In this document: piece after piece, positions 47,822 to 58,900 of the stretch
Layout of the letters: the number at the start of each line of letters is the position of its first letter
How positions within the stretch are numbered: position 1 is the first letter of the stretch
NCBI GenBank assembly: GCA_013350335.1
Contig: CM023538.1
Location: forward strand, 57,208,769 to 57,272,768
DNA: 64,000 nt
Reading direction: 5' to 3'
Origin: Chimonanthus salicifolius
Lineage: Eukaryota > Streptophyta > Magnoliopsida > Laurales > Calycanthaceae
Made by a program: the position numbers and the translations under genes
Notes under the pieces: model-generated
The model's input: the letters and a program-made list of their open reading frames with translations, nothing else
What the model was told of the DNA's origin: nothing
Database searches by the model: none

Positions 47822-48269
47822 AACCAAGAAATTGGCTAACTAAATGTTCATTGAGTTTCTAAAATTTATCTGCTGACATCTTAGTGTGTTTTCAGTGTGT
47901 TCAAGTTACTTTCTGCTTGGGCTATTAACCCTACGAAAAAATGCTTAATGTGCACAATGTTACTTGTTATATGGAGGAAGAGAAGCCATAGAGATGAGAA
48001 AAGATGTTTTGGTACAGTGGTATCTTTGCTTTTGATTGTCATTGTACTCTCTCACTAAAATGTGTTCCCTGATGGGAAAAAACAGTTCTATAAGCATTGT
48101 TGTTATTATTATTATTACTATTTTGAATTATCGTTAGGTACCTTCACTCCATTTGAAGGTGAGATTAATCTCCAAGGATGTACAAAACCACGTGAAAGTA
48201 TTACCTATCAGGTAAGTCAATGAGGTGTCCGAGACCCTAGTCTAATCCCAGAAGCTCATGTAAATACTT
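47822..48269. other. 3' flank of the GSO-type gene
   Basis: Probably 3'UTR for the first few hundred bases, with no clear AATAAA, then AT-rich DNA including an ATT microsatellite near 48100. Confidence 0.4.
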
Positions 48270-48850
48270 CTATGACCATTTGTTAATGATCTTGAAGTAG
48301 AATTCACTCTCAAAAACTAGTCATTGAGAGGAAGGTGCCTCTCATGTTATATACAGTCTCTAATTTTTGTACCCAGACAATATAGAACTATGTTAACACT
48401 CTCCATCAGTGCCAGGGCTGAAGACACTCGTCTCTCCCCCTCCACGCAAGCTGGAGATATGTTAGGACCTGAGTATCCATCACAATAGTATATTAGGTGG
48501 AGTAACTCAAATCCTTAGATCTCCCTCTACACTTCCAATGTGGGATTCGTTCGCAGCCCCAAAAATCTCCCCTCGAGCAAGGCTAGCCATCTCGTCTGTC
48601 TGGGGGATTTCCTGATTCCATGTGAAGTAGGCTGTCCCCCCTCGAACAAGGCCAGCCATCTTGTCCGTCTGGGGTATCTCTCTAATCCACATGAGGTATT
48701 CTGAGGCCTGGCTCTGATACACTTTCAATGTGGGACTCGTTCGCAGCCCCAACAAGATACGAACCCGATCCATTCATGTGGTATCCCTCCTTTGATACCA
48801 TGTTATCAGTCTTGAGGTAGAACTCACTTTCAAAAGTTAGTTGAAACAGT
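48270..48850 (-). mobile_element. Nested TRIM-like LTR debris
   Basis: Two pairs of repeats interleave. AGTAGAATTCACTCTCAAAA (about 48296) pairs with AGGTAGAACTCACTTTCAAA (about 48816). Inside them, CAATGTGGGATTCGTTCGCA pairs with CAATGTGGGACTCGTTCGCA, and CTCGAGCAAGGCTAGCCATC with CTCGAACAAGGCCAGCCATC. TTGATACCATG and GGCTCTGATACA are complements of tRNA-Met-type primer binding sites on the minus strand. Most likely one small LTR element inserted in another; exact ends not resolved. Confidence 0.5.
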
Positions 48851-49016
48851 AAACACTTTGCAATTTTGGGACAGTACTGCGATGGACCGTACTACAAAAA
48901 GGCGGCAGCCTGCAAACCATATTTGCAGGTCAGATAGTCTCACAATTTGGTTACACCAAAGTTTGTTTTAGTACAATGATACATAAATAGAGATCCAAGT
49001 GAAGTAAATGACTCCG

Positions 49017-49996
49017 TTATTTACCCTCTGCCATCTTCGTCCGGATCTCGTGAGCTGTGTTGAAGATTCCAAGAGTTGGTAGATTGCAGATGTAGCACTT
49101 CTTGTTCTTCGAATAATGCTTCAAAGCACAATGCTCGCAGAAATGGTACTTGCATTTGGTAAGAACACGGTCCTCAAACGGCTTCCGGCATATAAAACAT
49201 GCAAATGGCAATGAATCCTCATCGTCGTCGTCATCATCACCCAGGCCTCCTTCCCCACCATCAACACCACCACCGCGCAATGCTAAATTTCTCTTCCTCG
49301 CCTTCTCCGCCTCTTCCCACTCCCTCTCCATTAGCCACCCAGACTTGTAATCACCTCAGTCATGCATGAACTTGCATGCATCTCCGAAACCACAGTAGTC
49401 CGTCTCCTTGCAATCTATGCAAATATCAGGTTGGTAGTCGAATCTAGCCGATGTCCGGATGTGGGCAGATGCCCGGAGCGGCCCATGTGCCCCACCAGCC
49501 TTCTCCCCTGCTACACTCTGTTCCCTCCGGAACCCGGCCTTGTAATCCTTGTATCCATGGATACCTTTATACAGCTTCAAATCACTGCCTTTTGCTTCCC
49601 CTTTTAGGGCTTCTTCAAGACGCGCTCTCGGATCGCCCGGGCATCTTTATCAAATTCTGTTTCCGTCTCCAAAGCTGCAGTGGCACGGCTGTCGTTTTGC
49701 ACTTGGATTTCTTTCGACGACTCAAAATGGAAGCCAACCGCCCTGGCGGCGGCGTCATCCTCTTCAGATTCCCCGGAGTGGGAAGCTTTCTTCAAAGAGT
49801 CACGAGTACAGAAGGTGAGCTTGTTATTGGGTTTTGGTTGCTTTTTTGTCTTGTGGATGACAGAAGGGCCCTCCTCGTCGCCATCATCGTCAACCTCGCT
49901 GTCTACTGCTCGCTTTCGGAGGTTCCCTTTCTTGGATGGTTTCTGAAAGAAACTAGAGACAGATTCTGGAGGTTTTCCTTCGCTAGAATCCGCCAT
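49017..49996 (-). pseudogene. CCCH/RING splicing factor (RNF113/Cwc24, C3H1 type), broken
   Basis: Three same-strand blocks rebuild most of a CCCH-plus-RING protein whose family joins the spliceosome (yeast Cwc24, human RNF113A). Block 1 (49996-49604) starts MADSSEGKPPESVSSFF and carries the conserved SSKEIQVQNDS and [10 protein letters not shown], then runs into a stop at 49604. Block 2 resumes in another frame as [20 protein letters not shown] and holds the CCCH finger C-x8-C-x5-C-x3-H, ending MHD-stop. Block 3 follows in the same frame after that [18 protein letters not shown], with the RING finger to 49017. Lesions: a deletion of 1 (mod 3) bases near 49610, possibly 10 because family members have about three more residues there from memory, and CGA to TGA at about 49355. 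The RING His is also displaced (CKYHFC rather than CKHYFC). No intron and no poly(A) tract are visible, so retrocopy versus decayed duplicate is open. Confidence 0.8.
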
Positions 49997-50115
49997 TAAG
50001 AGAGAGTGGCTGGATTTGGGAGAAGGGTCTGAGAGAGATGACTGAAAGCCATTTTGAAATTTAAAAAAAAATCTATTCATTCGGATGAATCTTGATTTTC
50101 TTTAAAATATTTTTT

Positions 50116-50380
50116 TAAGTATCGTGTGTATTTAAAATTTTTTAAATTAAATATCTCAAATAATTATGATAATTTGATAAAAATACTTTAAGATTTCAAG
50201 ATCTTTTGACAATCTTAAATATTTAAAACGCAGTATTTTACAAATAAGGGTATCCCTAGGGTGTGCCGAAAATACATTTAGGAGTGTAAAAAGACCTTGA
50301 AGTGTTAAAATATTTTTATCAGGTTATCGTAATTAGTCCGGATATTCAATTTGAGAAATTTTAGAAATATACAGTGCTTA
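50116..50380. mobile_element. Self-complementary element 1 (265 bp) of a double palindrome
   Basis: Begins TAAGTATCGTGTGTATTTAA and ends ATACAGTGCTTA. Its halves are complementary over about 115-130 bases around a centre with TATCCCTAGGGTGTGCC. The whole unit recurs inverted at 50398-50662. Non-coding and able to fold alone or with its partner. It lies just upstream of the broken C3H1-type gene. Confidence 0.75.
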
Positions 50381-50397
50381 TTTCTCAAAATATTTTT

Positions 50398-50662
50398 TAA
50401 GCAATGTGTATATTTAAAATTTTTTAAATTGAATATCTGGACTAATTACGATAACCTGATAAAAATACTTTAACATTTCAAGGTCTTTTGACACTCCTAA
50501 ATGTGTTTTCGGCACACCCTAGGGATACCCTTATTTGTAAAATACTGTGTTTTAAATATTTAGGACTGTCAAAAGACCTTAAAGTCTTAAAGTATTTTTA
50601 TCAGAATATCGTAATTAATATGGATATTTAATTTGAGAAATTTTAAAAATACACAGTGCTTA
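50398..50662. mobile_element. Self-complementary element 2 (265 bp), inverted partner
   Basis: Same length as element 1, separated by 17 bases and in opposite orientation: its centre reads GGCACACCCTAGGGATACCC where element 1 reads the complement. Begins TAAGCAATGTGTATATTTAA and ends ACACAGTGCTTA. Confidence 0.75.
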
Positions 50663-50694
50663 AAAAATAACTTTAAAATTAAAAAAAAAAATTC

Positions 50695-50812
50695 GATTCA
50701 TTCAATCAATTCGTTCACCCTTCACGGGTGAACTGTAACACGGTTCACCCAATTCATTCATTCGAACGAATTGATTTAAAAGGGTGATTCGTTCGAACGA
50801 ATCAACATTGAA
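50695..50812. repeat. Palindromic patch of GAACGAAT/ATTCGTTC words
   Basis: About six copies of ATTCGTTC or its complement, plus GGTTCACCC and GGGTGAAC, arranged as nested inverted repeats (ATTCAATCAATTCGTTCACC against the complement of the right side). A related ATTCATTCGGATGAATC lies at 50073-50090 on the other side of the double palindrome, so this may be the rest of a larger element it landed in. Confidence 0.5.
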
Positions 50813-51345
50813 TGGGGTTGCGTCCATTTGTTCGACATAGGGGCAAAATGGTAATTAGCCACCCGCACCTGGAAACGAGTGTGTAGAGGCAGAAAATCCG
50901 GGTTTTTAAACGGGGACCCTTAAAAATTAGTATTTATCAGTACAATAGTAAATTTTTTATAAATAATAATATAGTGATAATATCTCAATATATTCTTAGG
51001 AAATTTTATATTTTTCGTGAGATTTTTTCATTAATATTTTAGTAAAAACTTAAAAATTTGAAAATATCTTTATATTACCAATCATAGTTAATATCTCAAT
51101 AATGTTGTTATTTGTGACTATGACTTTGGGTTGAATGATGTAGAATTTTCTTGTGATGTGTCTATAAAAGGGTAATTTCCATCAAGTTTTGAAAAATGGA
51201 TATGTAGGAAAAGATTCCCTGAGTGTCTATATAGGTTCCCTTCTTGAAATAGCATGTTTATATTTAGAAGGAATGTAATTGTTTCTTGGAATAAAGGATC
51301 ATCAATCAAGAGTCATCCAATGAGAATTTATAAATTTCATGAAAT

Positions 51346-51799
51346 CAATGTTTTAAAATCCGGCTCGTGGAGCGACCAGTCTTGAAGAGAGGATGGATTA
51401 AATAAGGTTCAACCGGGTTAACCCATGGTCAAACCTAGTCAAACCAGTGCTATTAATATAATATTATAAATAATAGTAAATTATTAACTAAAGTTATATT
51501 TCATAAAAATATTTTTCTTCTCACAAACCCAATTGTAAATATTAAAAATTAATAATCCAAAAATCATATTCTTAAAAAAACTAAATATTCATCTTCATTT
51601 TCTTCATTTAAAGAAACCAAAGGTTTTTAAGGGTCAAGGGTCACGGGTTTATTAGAAAATTGGGTTGACCCGCAGGTCATAGAGGGTTTTTAAGGATTTT
51701 TAATCCAAAAGAGTCTTAAAATGACTCGACCCTTGTTTCAGCTGGGTCACGGTTAACCTGCGGGTCAACCCGCGGGTCAAGTCGGGTTTGATAACATTG
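51346..51799. mobile_element. hAT-type MITE, 454 bp, perfect 8-bp TSD
   Basis: Starts CAATGTTTTAAAATCCGGC and ends GTCGGGTTTGATAACATTG. Flanked on both sides by CATGAAAT (51338-51345 and 51800-51807). The subterminal parts hold CGGGTTAACCC and GCGGGTCAACCCGCGGGT words, and the centre is AT-rich. No frame. Confidence 0.85.
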
Positions 51800-51814
51800 C
51801 ATGAAATACCTACT

Positions 51815-51985
51815 TTTTTCTATTTTTTTTAATTTACGTGTGGAAAATCATGGGATACCCAACGTAAAACCCTCGTGGGTGAGCCCATTATCTCTAGGAC
51901 ACATTAAGGTTAGGCCATATAATCTCGAACTCGCAACCTCCCGCTTCCTGAGGCGGGAGGCAACGAGGTGGGTTGAACCCACTTT
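51815..51985 (-). mobile_element. SINE family 2 copy, reverse
   Basis: On the plus strand: poly(T), AATTTACGTGTGGAAAATCA, CCCAACGTAAAACCCTC, then the B-box complement ATCTCGAACTCGCAACCTCC and GAGGCGGGAGGCAACGAGG. The copy is intact in order and follows the MITE by only a few bases. Confidence 0.6.
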
Positions 51986-52710
51986 AAAATCCTAATTTCA
52001 TCAAATATGAGTTTCTTTAATGAATTTTAAATTTGATGAATTTTGGCAAATTCTATTTAAGATCTATTTGGAGTGCATGCTAATGCTAGGTCTTCCAAGT
52101 TCATCAATAATGTGATCAAGGGGCGTCAATTGATAAGGTTTTGACCTGAGTCAATGCATCTTAGAGCCAGGACTGAACCATATTTTAAGGCCCGATAGTA
52201 AAGTCCAAAACATTATTTAAATTTTGAAATTATTAGAATTTTAAAGTTTCAAATACTCTTGTAGAATATAGTGTTTGGATAATAAAGAAAAGATAAAATA
52301 GACAAATTTAGGGTGACGGAGATGTACATATCATGTTGGATGAGTGGAATAATGCTTAACGATAATATTAGAAATGACTACAATAGAGATAGTTTAAAAG
52401 GTGCCCCTATAAATGATAAATTGAGAAAAAATCACTTGAAAGTAGTTTAGGAATATTAGTAGCATATCAAAAATAGCTAATAGATGGAATTAAGAGGCTA
52501 TAAGTTTATCATACGAGGAGGGGTAGATTAGTGAAAATGAGATATAATCGATTGTGGAGTGATAAATTGTATCTTTTATGATGTATTGATATGACTATAT
52601 AGAAAATAGAACTCAAAAAATCGAACCCAAATAAATGAGATTATGACTTTAATTATGATGATGTTGATAATTATTAGAATTTTAAAGCCTCAAATGTCCA
52701 ATTTTAAAGA
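51986..52710. other. AT-rich intergenic DNA
   Basis: No gene or delimitable repeat. Fragments such as GATAGTTTAAAAGGTGCCCC with GAGTGATAAATTGTATC suggest an old coding or LINE relic, but none could be translated convincingly. Confidence 0.35.
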
Positions 52711-52905
52711 CCCTAAGGGGTTATCCCAATTGGTTTGGGAGCAAGATCTTTAGAGAGAGGTCTTGAGTTCAAACCATTGGAGATCCAATGAATAACCACT
52801 TCCCATGAGAATATGTATAGAGTAAGGTCTGAGGATAAAGAGTTTTCACATACTCCGGAGGACTAAGTATTTCGGTCGTCTCAATATTTCATTTAAAAGA
52901 AAAAT
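52711..52905 (+). mobile_element. SINE family 1 copy
   Basis: A-box-like GGTTATCCCAATTGGTTTGG, B-box-like GAGTTCAAACC, then ATAACCACTTCCCATGAG, TTTTCACATACTCCGGAGG, and an A-rich end. Confidence 0.6.
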
Positions 52906-53086
52906 ATTATGACAAATTTTTAAAATAGAATAACAAAATTATCTTGAATAGGAAAATAATAGTTATAAATTGAACTAAGAAGAGAAAGTGGTTAAAGTTA
53001 AACTAAAAAGAAAAAAAATTAAGTATATTTACCTTCAATTAACAAATTACAGCCCAAAATAGGTCAAGGAAGTGATACGCCCATAC

Positions 53087-53477
53087 TAGGGCTACAACTT
53101 GGGTCGAGTGGGTCAAGTTCCTTAAAATCCAACTTTACCCGAGTTGACATTTATGGAACCCGACCCGACCTGACCCGAATTCTCGACCCGAACTTCTCAA
53201 CCCGACCCGATCTGAATTCTAATCCAAGACAACCCAAATTCTTACCCGCACCGCATTTTGAATCAATTTTAGCCTAATTTTAGCCGGGTCGGGTCGGGTC
53301 GGGTCAGGTCGAGTCGGGTTAATTTGTAAAATCCTCAACTCGACCCCAATTTCATGCGCGCTTTTGTCTTCTCAACCCGACCTGACCCACTGACCTGAAA
53401 TTCTCAACCCGACCAGCATGATTTCTGGGGTTGGGTCATGCGGGTCGGGTCAAAAGCCGACTTGAGTTGCAGCCCTA
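53087..53477. mobile_element. hAT-type MITE, 391 bp, same family as 22483-22782
   Basis: Starts TAGGGCTACAACTTGGGTCG and ends GACTTGAGTTGCAGCCCTA. The flanks GCCCATAC and GCCGATAT agree at 6 of 8 positions. The interior includes four consecutive GGGTC units (CGGGTCGGGTCGGGTCGGGT) and many CGACCCGA words. Confidence 0.8.
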
Positions 53478-53501
53478 GCCGATATCTTGTTTCAAGCAAC
53501 C

Positions 53502-53690
53502 CCAATGGAATGACCTAGTAGTTTAGGTATGAGATTTCAGGATTGAAGTCTTGAGTTCAATCCCGATAACTCCAATGAAAGGCCACTCTCTATGGAATAT
53601 TACATAATAAAATCCTACCGCTTGAACTCGGCATGTGCAGAGAAGCGTGCATATGCCCCGAAAGACTAGTCGGACGAGATACCTATCTAT
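53502..53690 (+). mobile_element. SINE family 1 copy
   Basis: GACCTAGTAGTTTAGGTATG (A-box zone), TTGAGTTCAATCCC (B box), GGCCACTCTCTATGG, and GCATATGCCCCGAAAGACTA GTCGG. It ends in an AT repeat instead of poly(A). Confidence 0.55.
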
Positions 53691-55361
53691 ATATATATCT
53701 TGTTTGCAGCTTATTGCAGGACTTTCCAGATTTTATCAAGGCTATTTTGGAGCTGAATCTCCTTCAATTTTAGCATCCTTTAGCAGGTCCACACGTTTAG
53801 TAGCATGGAAGATTTTTATTTTTATTTTTTCAATTTATTTCCTCATGTAAATTCCACATGGCAGTCCATGATTGGAAGATTTAATAATAGCAATTTTTTT
53901 TATTTAAAATGGCCTAGGCGTGCAGCCTTCTTAGTGATTTTTCAATTTTTTTTATGCACCAAAAACCTCTATTTAAGATAGGGTGGTCGACTCTTGTAAG
54001 CATCAAGTTTGGTTTGAATCCCACTTGAAAGAGAGACAGAAGAGACAAGTCTCTCTTATCGTGTAACAAGTGTTGCAATTTCTTTGAATTTCAAATCAAT
54101 TTTTCTTTGAATTAATTTGATTTTCTTTGCAAACTTGAACAAAATTTGTTGTTGTCTGTTTTTTTTTTAATTCAGATCTGAAGTACTCATTCCAGATTTC
54201 AGTCCATGAAATCTGAAATCAGTTTTCAATTCAATCGGGTTACAATCAGCTGAATTCCACTGATGCGATTATCATTCGGTTTTTTTTTTTTCTTTTTTTT
54301 GAGCATCAAACAATTTCAATTTAATTATAATTCTGAAGTACTGAAATTATTTCATCTAATTCAGCAATTTCAAATTACCCGATTCAATTCCCGGCGAACG
54401 TGTAAAATTTTAACTGACAGTTTTTTCTTAATTGTTTCTGGCTGAAACTTATAAGATTGTTTCAGATCTGAATCAATTTATTTCAATTTGCAAATTAAAT
54501 TTAATTCAGCAGAAACCTATCTTGGTTTTGACTTAAATTAATTTCATTGGCGAATTTCGCAAGATGATGATTTTCCAATAAGATTTGATCTTTTTCGAAA
54601 TTAAGATTTGGTGATTATTTTTCCAGTTGAATTTCCATTTGCTCAAAATTGGGGTAAAATTTTAATTGGAGTTGGAAATGAAAAAATATCCAAGAAACTT
54701 CTCGAATTTTCAAGCAATTATGTGATTTGGGTTCTCTCAAGCCCGTTGTAACTTGAGTCGAATCGTAATTTGTTATTTTTTTTTGTGATCATAACCTTCA
54801 TCAATAACCTCTAAGGGATTGTGCGTTTTTTTTTAGGGGTCCTCCTTTCACCACCCCCATGGGGATAGTCTATAGGATTATAACTACTACTCTTACTGTC
54901 ACTTGGATCCAACTCTACCTAAACTTTTCTAGTGAGAAGTTTTTGATATCAAATGGACCTCCTCATATGGTAATCTTAATGTGGCCAATTTAAAAAAATT
55001 TATAGTCTTTAAATGTATAACTTGATTAATTCAATCAAAGTAAAATTTAGCAAGTCAATACTCAGAAATAGATCGTTTCAACAGACCCATAACCGCCCCG
55101 GTTACTAAGAGAGCTAGAAGTGATGAGTCATGGCAACCAAGTAACTAAGTTATACAAACAGATGCATCTAGACTTGGACATTTCAAAAACAACCAGGGCT
55201 CTGGGTTCATTTGGAGTTGATTGTCTATAGGTACAAAACTACAGATAATTGACAATTATGGGTGCAAAGATATTTGTCAGGCTAAGAGGAACTGGATTTC
55301 ATTTCCGGGTGCCAATTTAGAGCAACTTCTAAGATGATGTCAAGTATAACAACTCATGTGT
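53691..55361. other. Intergenic; CAATTT/AATTTG-rich stretch
   Basis: Between about 54060 and 54680 short words such as TTTCAATT, CAGATCTGAA and AATTTCAAAT recur irregularly, as in the leader of some LTR elements, but no LTR pair, primer site or gene was found. Confidence 0.35.
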
Positions 55362-55556
55362 CGAGGGATTGGTTTGGTGGTCAAAACCCACCCTTGTTTG
55401 AGGAAAGTCTTAAGATCAAGTCCCCCTCAACACAAAAAAGGTCACTTCTTATTGTTTTGTACCTGGCATGTGTCAGATTGGAAGGTATACACATGCCCCA
55501 AGGATTAGTCAAGTGAGATGCTTAAATACCTTGGTATTTATAAAATAAAATAAAAA
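55362..55556 (+). mobile_element. SINE family 1 copy
   Basis: GATTGGTTTGGTGGTCAAAA (A-box zone), AAGATCAAGTCCCCC (B-box zone), AAAGGTCACTTCTTATTG, then ATACACATGCCCCAAGGATT, TACCTTGGTATTTAT and an AAAATAAAATAAAA tail. Confidence 0.6.
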
Positions 55557-55952
55557 CAACTCTCGGGTCTTATGCATCCCATTCCTTATTGGGTCCTATT
55601 GTTGCAGCTGATAGATTAGTAGGATTCCAAGTGTACGACAGCCATAAGGTAAGATTAGCTCCTCTCACCCTTCAAGTTCACCCAGCAATTTTTCTTTTTC
55701 TTTTTACTTCTGAGAAATAAAGAGAGAATAATTAAGAAGGGAAAGAAGATACAAGAGCGAGATCATCCCCAAAGAGGCAATGGGACTGAAATCTCAGTTT
55801 AAGAAAAGAAAAATACCACATCCACAAAAATAAAAGCTACTAGTACATCAGGAATCCTCTAAAAACTGTCCAAATAATTAATGATTAAATAATAGGTTGT
55901 CATGGTCAAACTAAAGTCATGCGCATAATTAACATACAAATGTATAAGAGTT

Positions 55953-58900
55953 CTAGTTACATTTCTTCATGATACAGAAAACCATGGCGAGGCCGACCAG
56001 AACAATGGGAGAAACTAAGACCAGAACTAGCCCCATCAAGCCCATTGGAAGAAGAACGCATATTGCAAAGGCCATGGCATAAGTGACCAATACCAAGCTA
56101 ATCCACATAACAATTCTGACTACTGTAGTCAAACATCGCAACTTCGGACGGATGATAATGAACATGAATACAACCCCACACGAGAGAAATGAGGAGAAGA
56201 GTAAGAATGTGTACACTTTGAAGAGAACCTTGTGTGGGAGAACCGCCTTCTCATTTCCAGGAAGACCAGCCAAAACACTAATAATTCCTCCAGCAGGGAT
56301 TGGGACCACCCAACACACAACCTTTAGTTCAGTCTTCAGCCCTAGATCACCAACCTCACCCTCAGAATGTGTTTGTGATTGCTCAGGTTCATCTCTATTC
56401 GTATCTTGTCCGGAACCAGTTTCTATTGTGTGCTGTAAGTAAGGAAAAATCAGAACTCTTCTAATTTCTTGAGCTCAGTAAAGGAGGTACTCAGTTACAG
56501 ACTAAGAAAAAGATATATGTTATTGCGTCCATTTTTAGGAATGGTAACAATGGGATTTCATTAAAGCAAAAATGACTGCAAAAATCTACTCGAGTGATGT
56601 GGACATCAAGGCCCATTGGATGATGGTGATCATTTAGATGAAGTGATGGAAATGGCTCTCAATTTTTATGATAAAATTGATGGAGGAAAGAGAGGGCTTT
56701 CCAAGGGTTCCAACGGGCCCAAAATACCCCAAACTCAGCCCTACTGATAGAGTTAAGTGTTGCGGTATGTTTTGTCATGTCATTTGCTGCTAGTAAGCTG
56801 TTTACACGAATTCCACATCCTCAGCCACATCATTATCAAGTTGGATGCCACATGACATGGAATCTTTCAAGCAGGGGTTCAAAAATCGGCTCGGCCAATA
56901 TGTAAATATTGGCCGATATGCGATACGGACGATATTTCGGCCGATATTTTTATCTCTCATACCGATATCGGCATTTTCTCTCTCTTCCGATATCGGAACC
57001 GTGAAAAAACCGTAAAAAACCGTGACAAGGCCGCACAAAACCGCAAAAAAACCGTGAACACCACTGAGAACCGTAAACCCTGAACCGCGAAAAACAGTGG
57101 AAAACCGCGAAAAACCGCGAAAACCGCAAAAAACCGTGAACACCCCTGAGAACCGTAAACCCTGAAAAACCGTGGAAAACCGCGAAAAACAGCAAAAACC
57201 GTGTAAAAACCGCGAAAAACCGTATCGGTGTTTTAAAAAAAAAAAAATTAAATACCGATATTTATGAATATCGGCCGATATTGTGACCGATATTTCGGAC
57301 CGAATATCGGCTATATCGGCCGATATTCGGTATGTACGGCCGATACTTATCGTATCGGCCGATATTACTCGATTTAAAAAAACCGATATATATCGGCCGA
57401 TACGATATGTAGCGGCCGATATTTGGACCTTAGCTTTCAAGTTTAGCAACGTTTGGGCACATGGATTCATCGGGACCGCTTGAGCTGATCTAGAAATCAT
57501 GAAATTAGAAGGAATCCCTTGCTTTGGGCCTGTAGAACAACCATGGACAGATTTGGGAGCTTCAAGCTTAGCAACAAGTCAAATTGTGTGACTAGGATTC
57601 AATGCAAATCAAGCATGAAATTTTCGCAAGAATAGTTTATGATGTCATTTTGTATTTTTTTTATTTACAAAGTGTGATGTAATAAATCCACATAGAAATC
57701 AGCTATTGAATGAGTTTCAATTTGGAAGATGGGATTTTAGCAACCCAAGGGCGTGTGATTCCCTTTAGATAACACCGATTGCGTTAGTTTTATTATTTTA
57801 TTATTTTTCTCCTTGAATTTCTCCAATCTTGAGTCTATAAATTGAAGGGTTCAACCATCGTATTGGACACACAATTGAGTTGAACCAGTAGAGCATAGTG
57901 CTTGGTCTCTCCAAAATCTTGGTGAGTTTGGTTCTTTGATTTCTAGATTGACTGAAAGTTAAATTAATTTTCATGCATGCATATGGTGTTTAAATCTTGT
58001 TTTCAATCTTGAATTGTCCACTCGCATATTCGACCATTGCATTCTTGAATATTAATTCCATCTTTCAATTTGATTTCATAGAACAACAGTTTCATTAGTA
58101 TGTTATTGCATGGTGACAATAAACCTAATGAGATTTGAGCCTAGTTTCATTTTCCATTGAGTGAACTTGAATTAAGTTATCCATTTGAGCTTCAAATTCT
58201 CTCCTAATCCAACAGTTGCAAAGTTGGTTTTCAGGGATTCTAATTTAAAGGCTTATGTTTTGAAATAATGAAACAAAAGGATATGTCGGTCACGGACAAC
58301 AAAAGGGTGGGATACGAATGGAATTAAAAGAAAGGATAGGCTTAGGGTAGAGATACGACATGTGTGGGAGAATTAAAAGGGGGTATATGGGTTACGGATG
58401 ACTCTAGGAATGCTTTAATGCGTTGCGGCAGCGAAGGAATGGGCTATAGAGAGGGATGGAAGGCATAAGGGCTAGGAACGGCAAAGAAGATGGGCTGCAG
58501 AGGGGTTGGCGACAAGGGATCTTGAGGTTAGAAGGGGTGGCGAAAGCTTTAAAAGGTCTAAATGAAGAGCCGAAGGTGGATATGGGATTCGAGGTCATGG
58601 CTATGGAGCAGAAAAGGAATAGATCTGAGTGGTTTAGGAATGGCAAAGGTAATGGTGTCTAAAGAGGGGTCACGGCAGCAAAGGATAACACCGGGGTGGC
58701 TTTTGGAGAAGAAAAGAAAAGGAAAAGAGAGAGAGAAGTAGAAGAAGAAAGATGTACCTGGGAATGGAAAGATGTTAGGATGACCTCACACCAGGCTTCA
58801 CGCTAAAAGTGCCTCACGCCACTGGAATCACTCTAAAGATCAATTGCATAAGGTTTACGAAAATCTCAAACTTTTATTCATTCAATCGTGTAATAAGTTA

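Noticed and set aside
49451..49999. 182-codon plus-strand frame
   Set aside because: Antisense of the C3H1-type pseudogene, whose minus-strand motifs are unmistakable.
56083..56442. 119-codon plus-strand frame
   Set aside because: It is the shadow of the minus-strand last exon, whose membrane segments and acceptor are far more convincing.
56802..57500. 232-codon minus-strand open frame
   Set aside because: It lies almost wholly inside the 562-bp MITE; its Phe/Gly/Ser-rich pattern comes from the AAAACCGYGA array and ATATCGG words.
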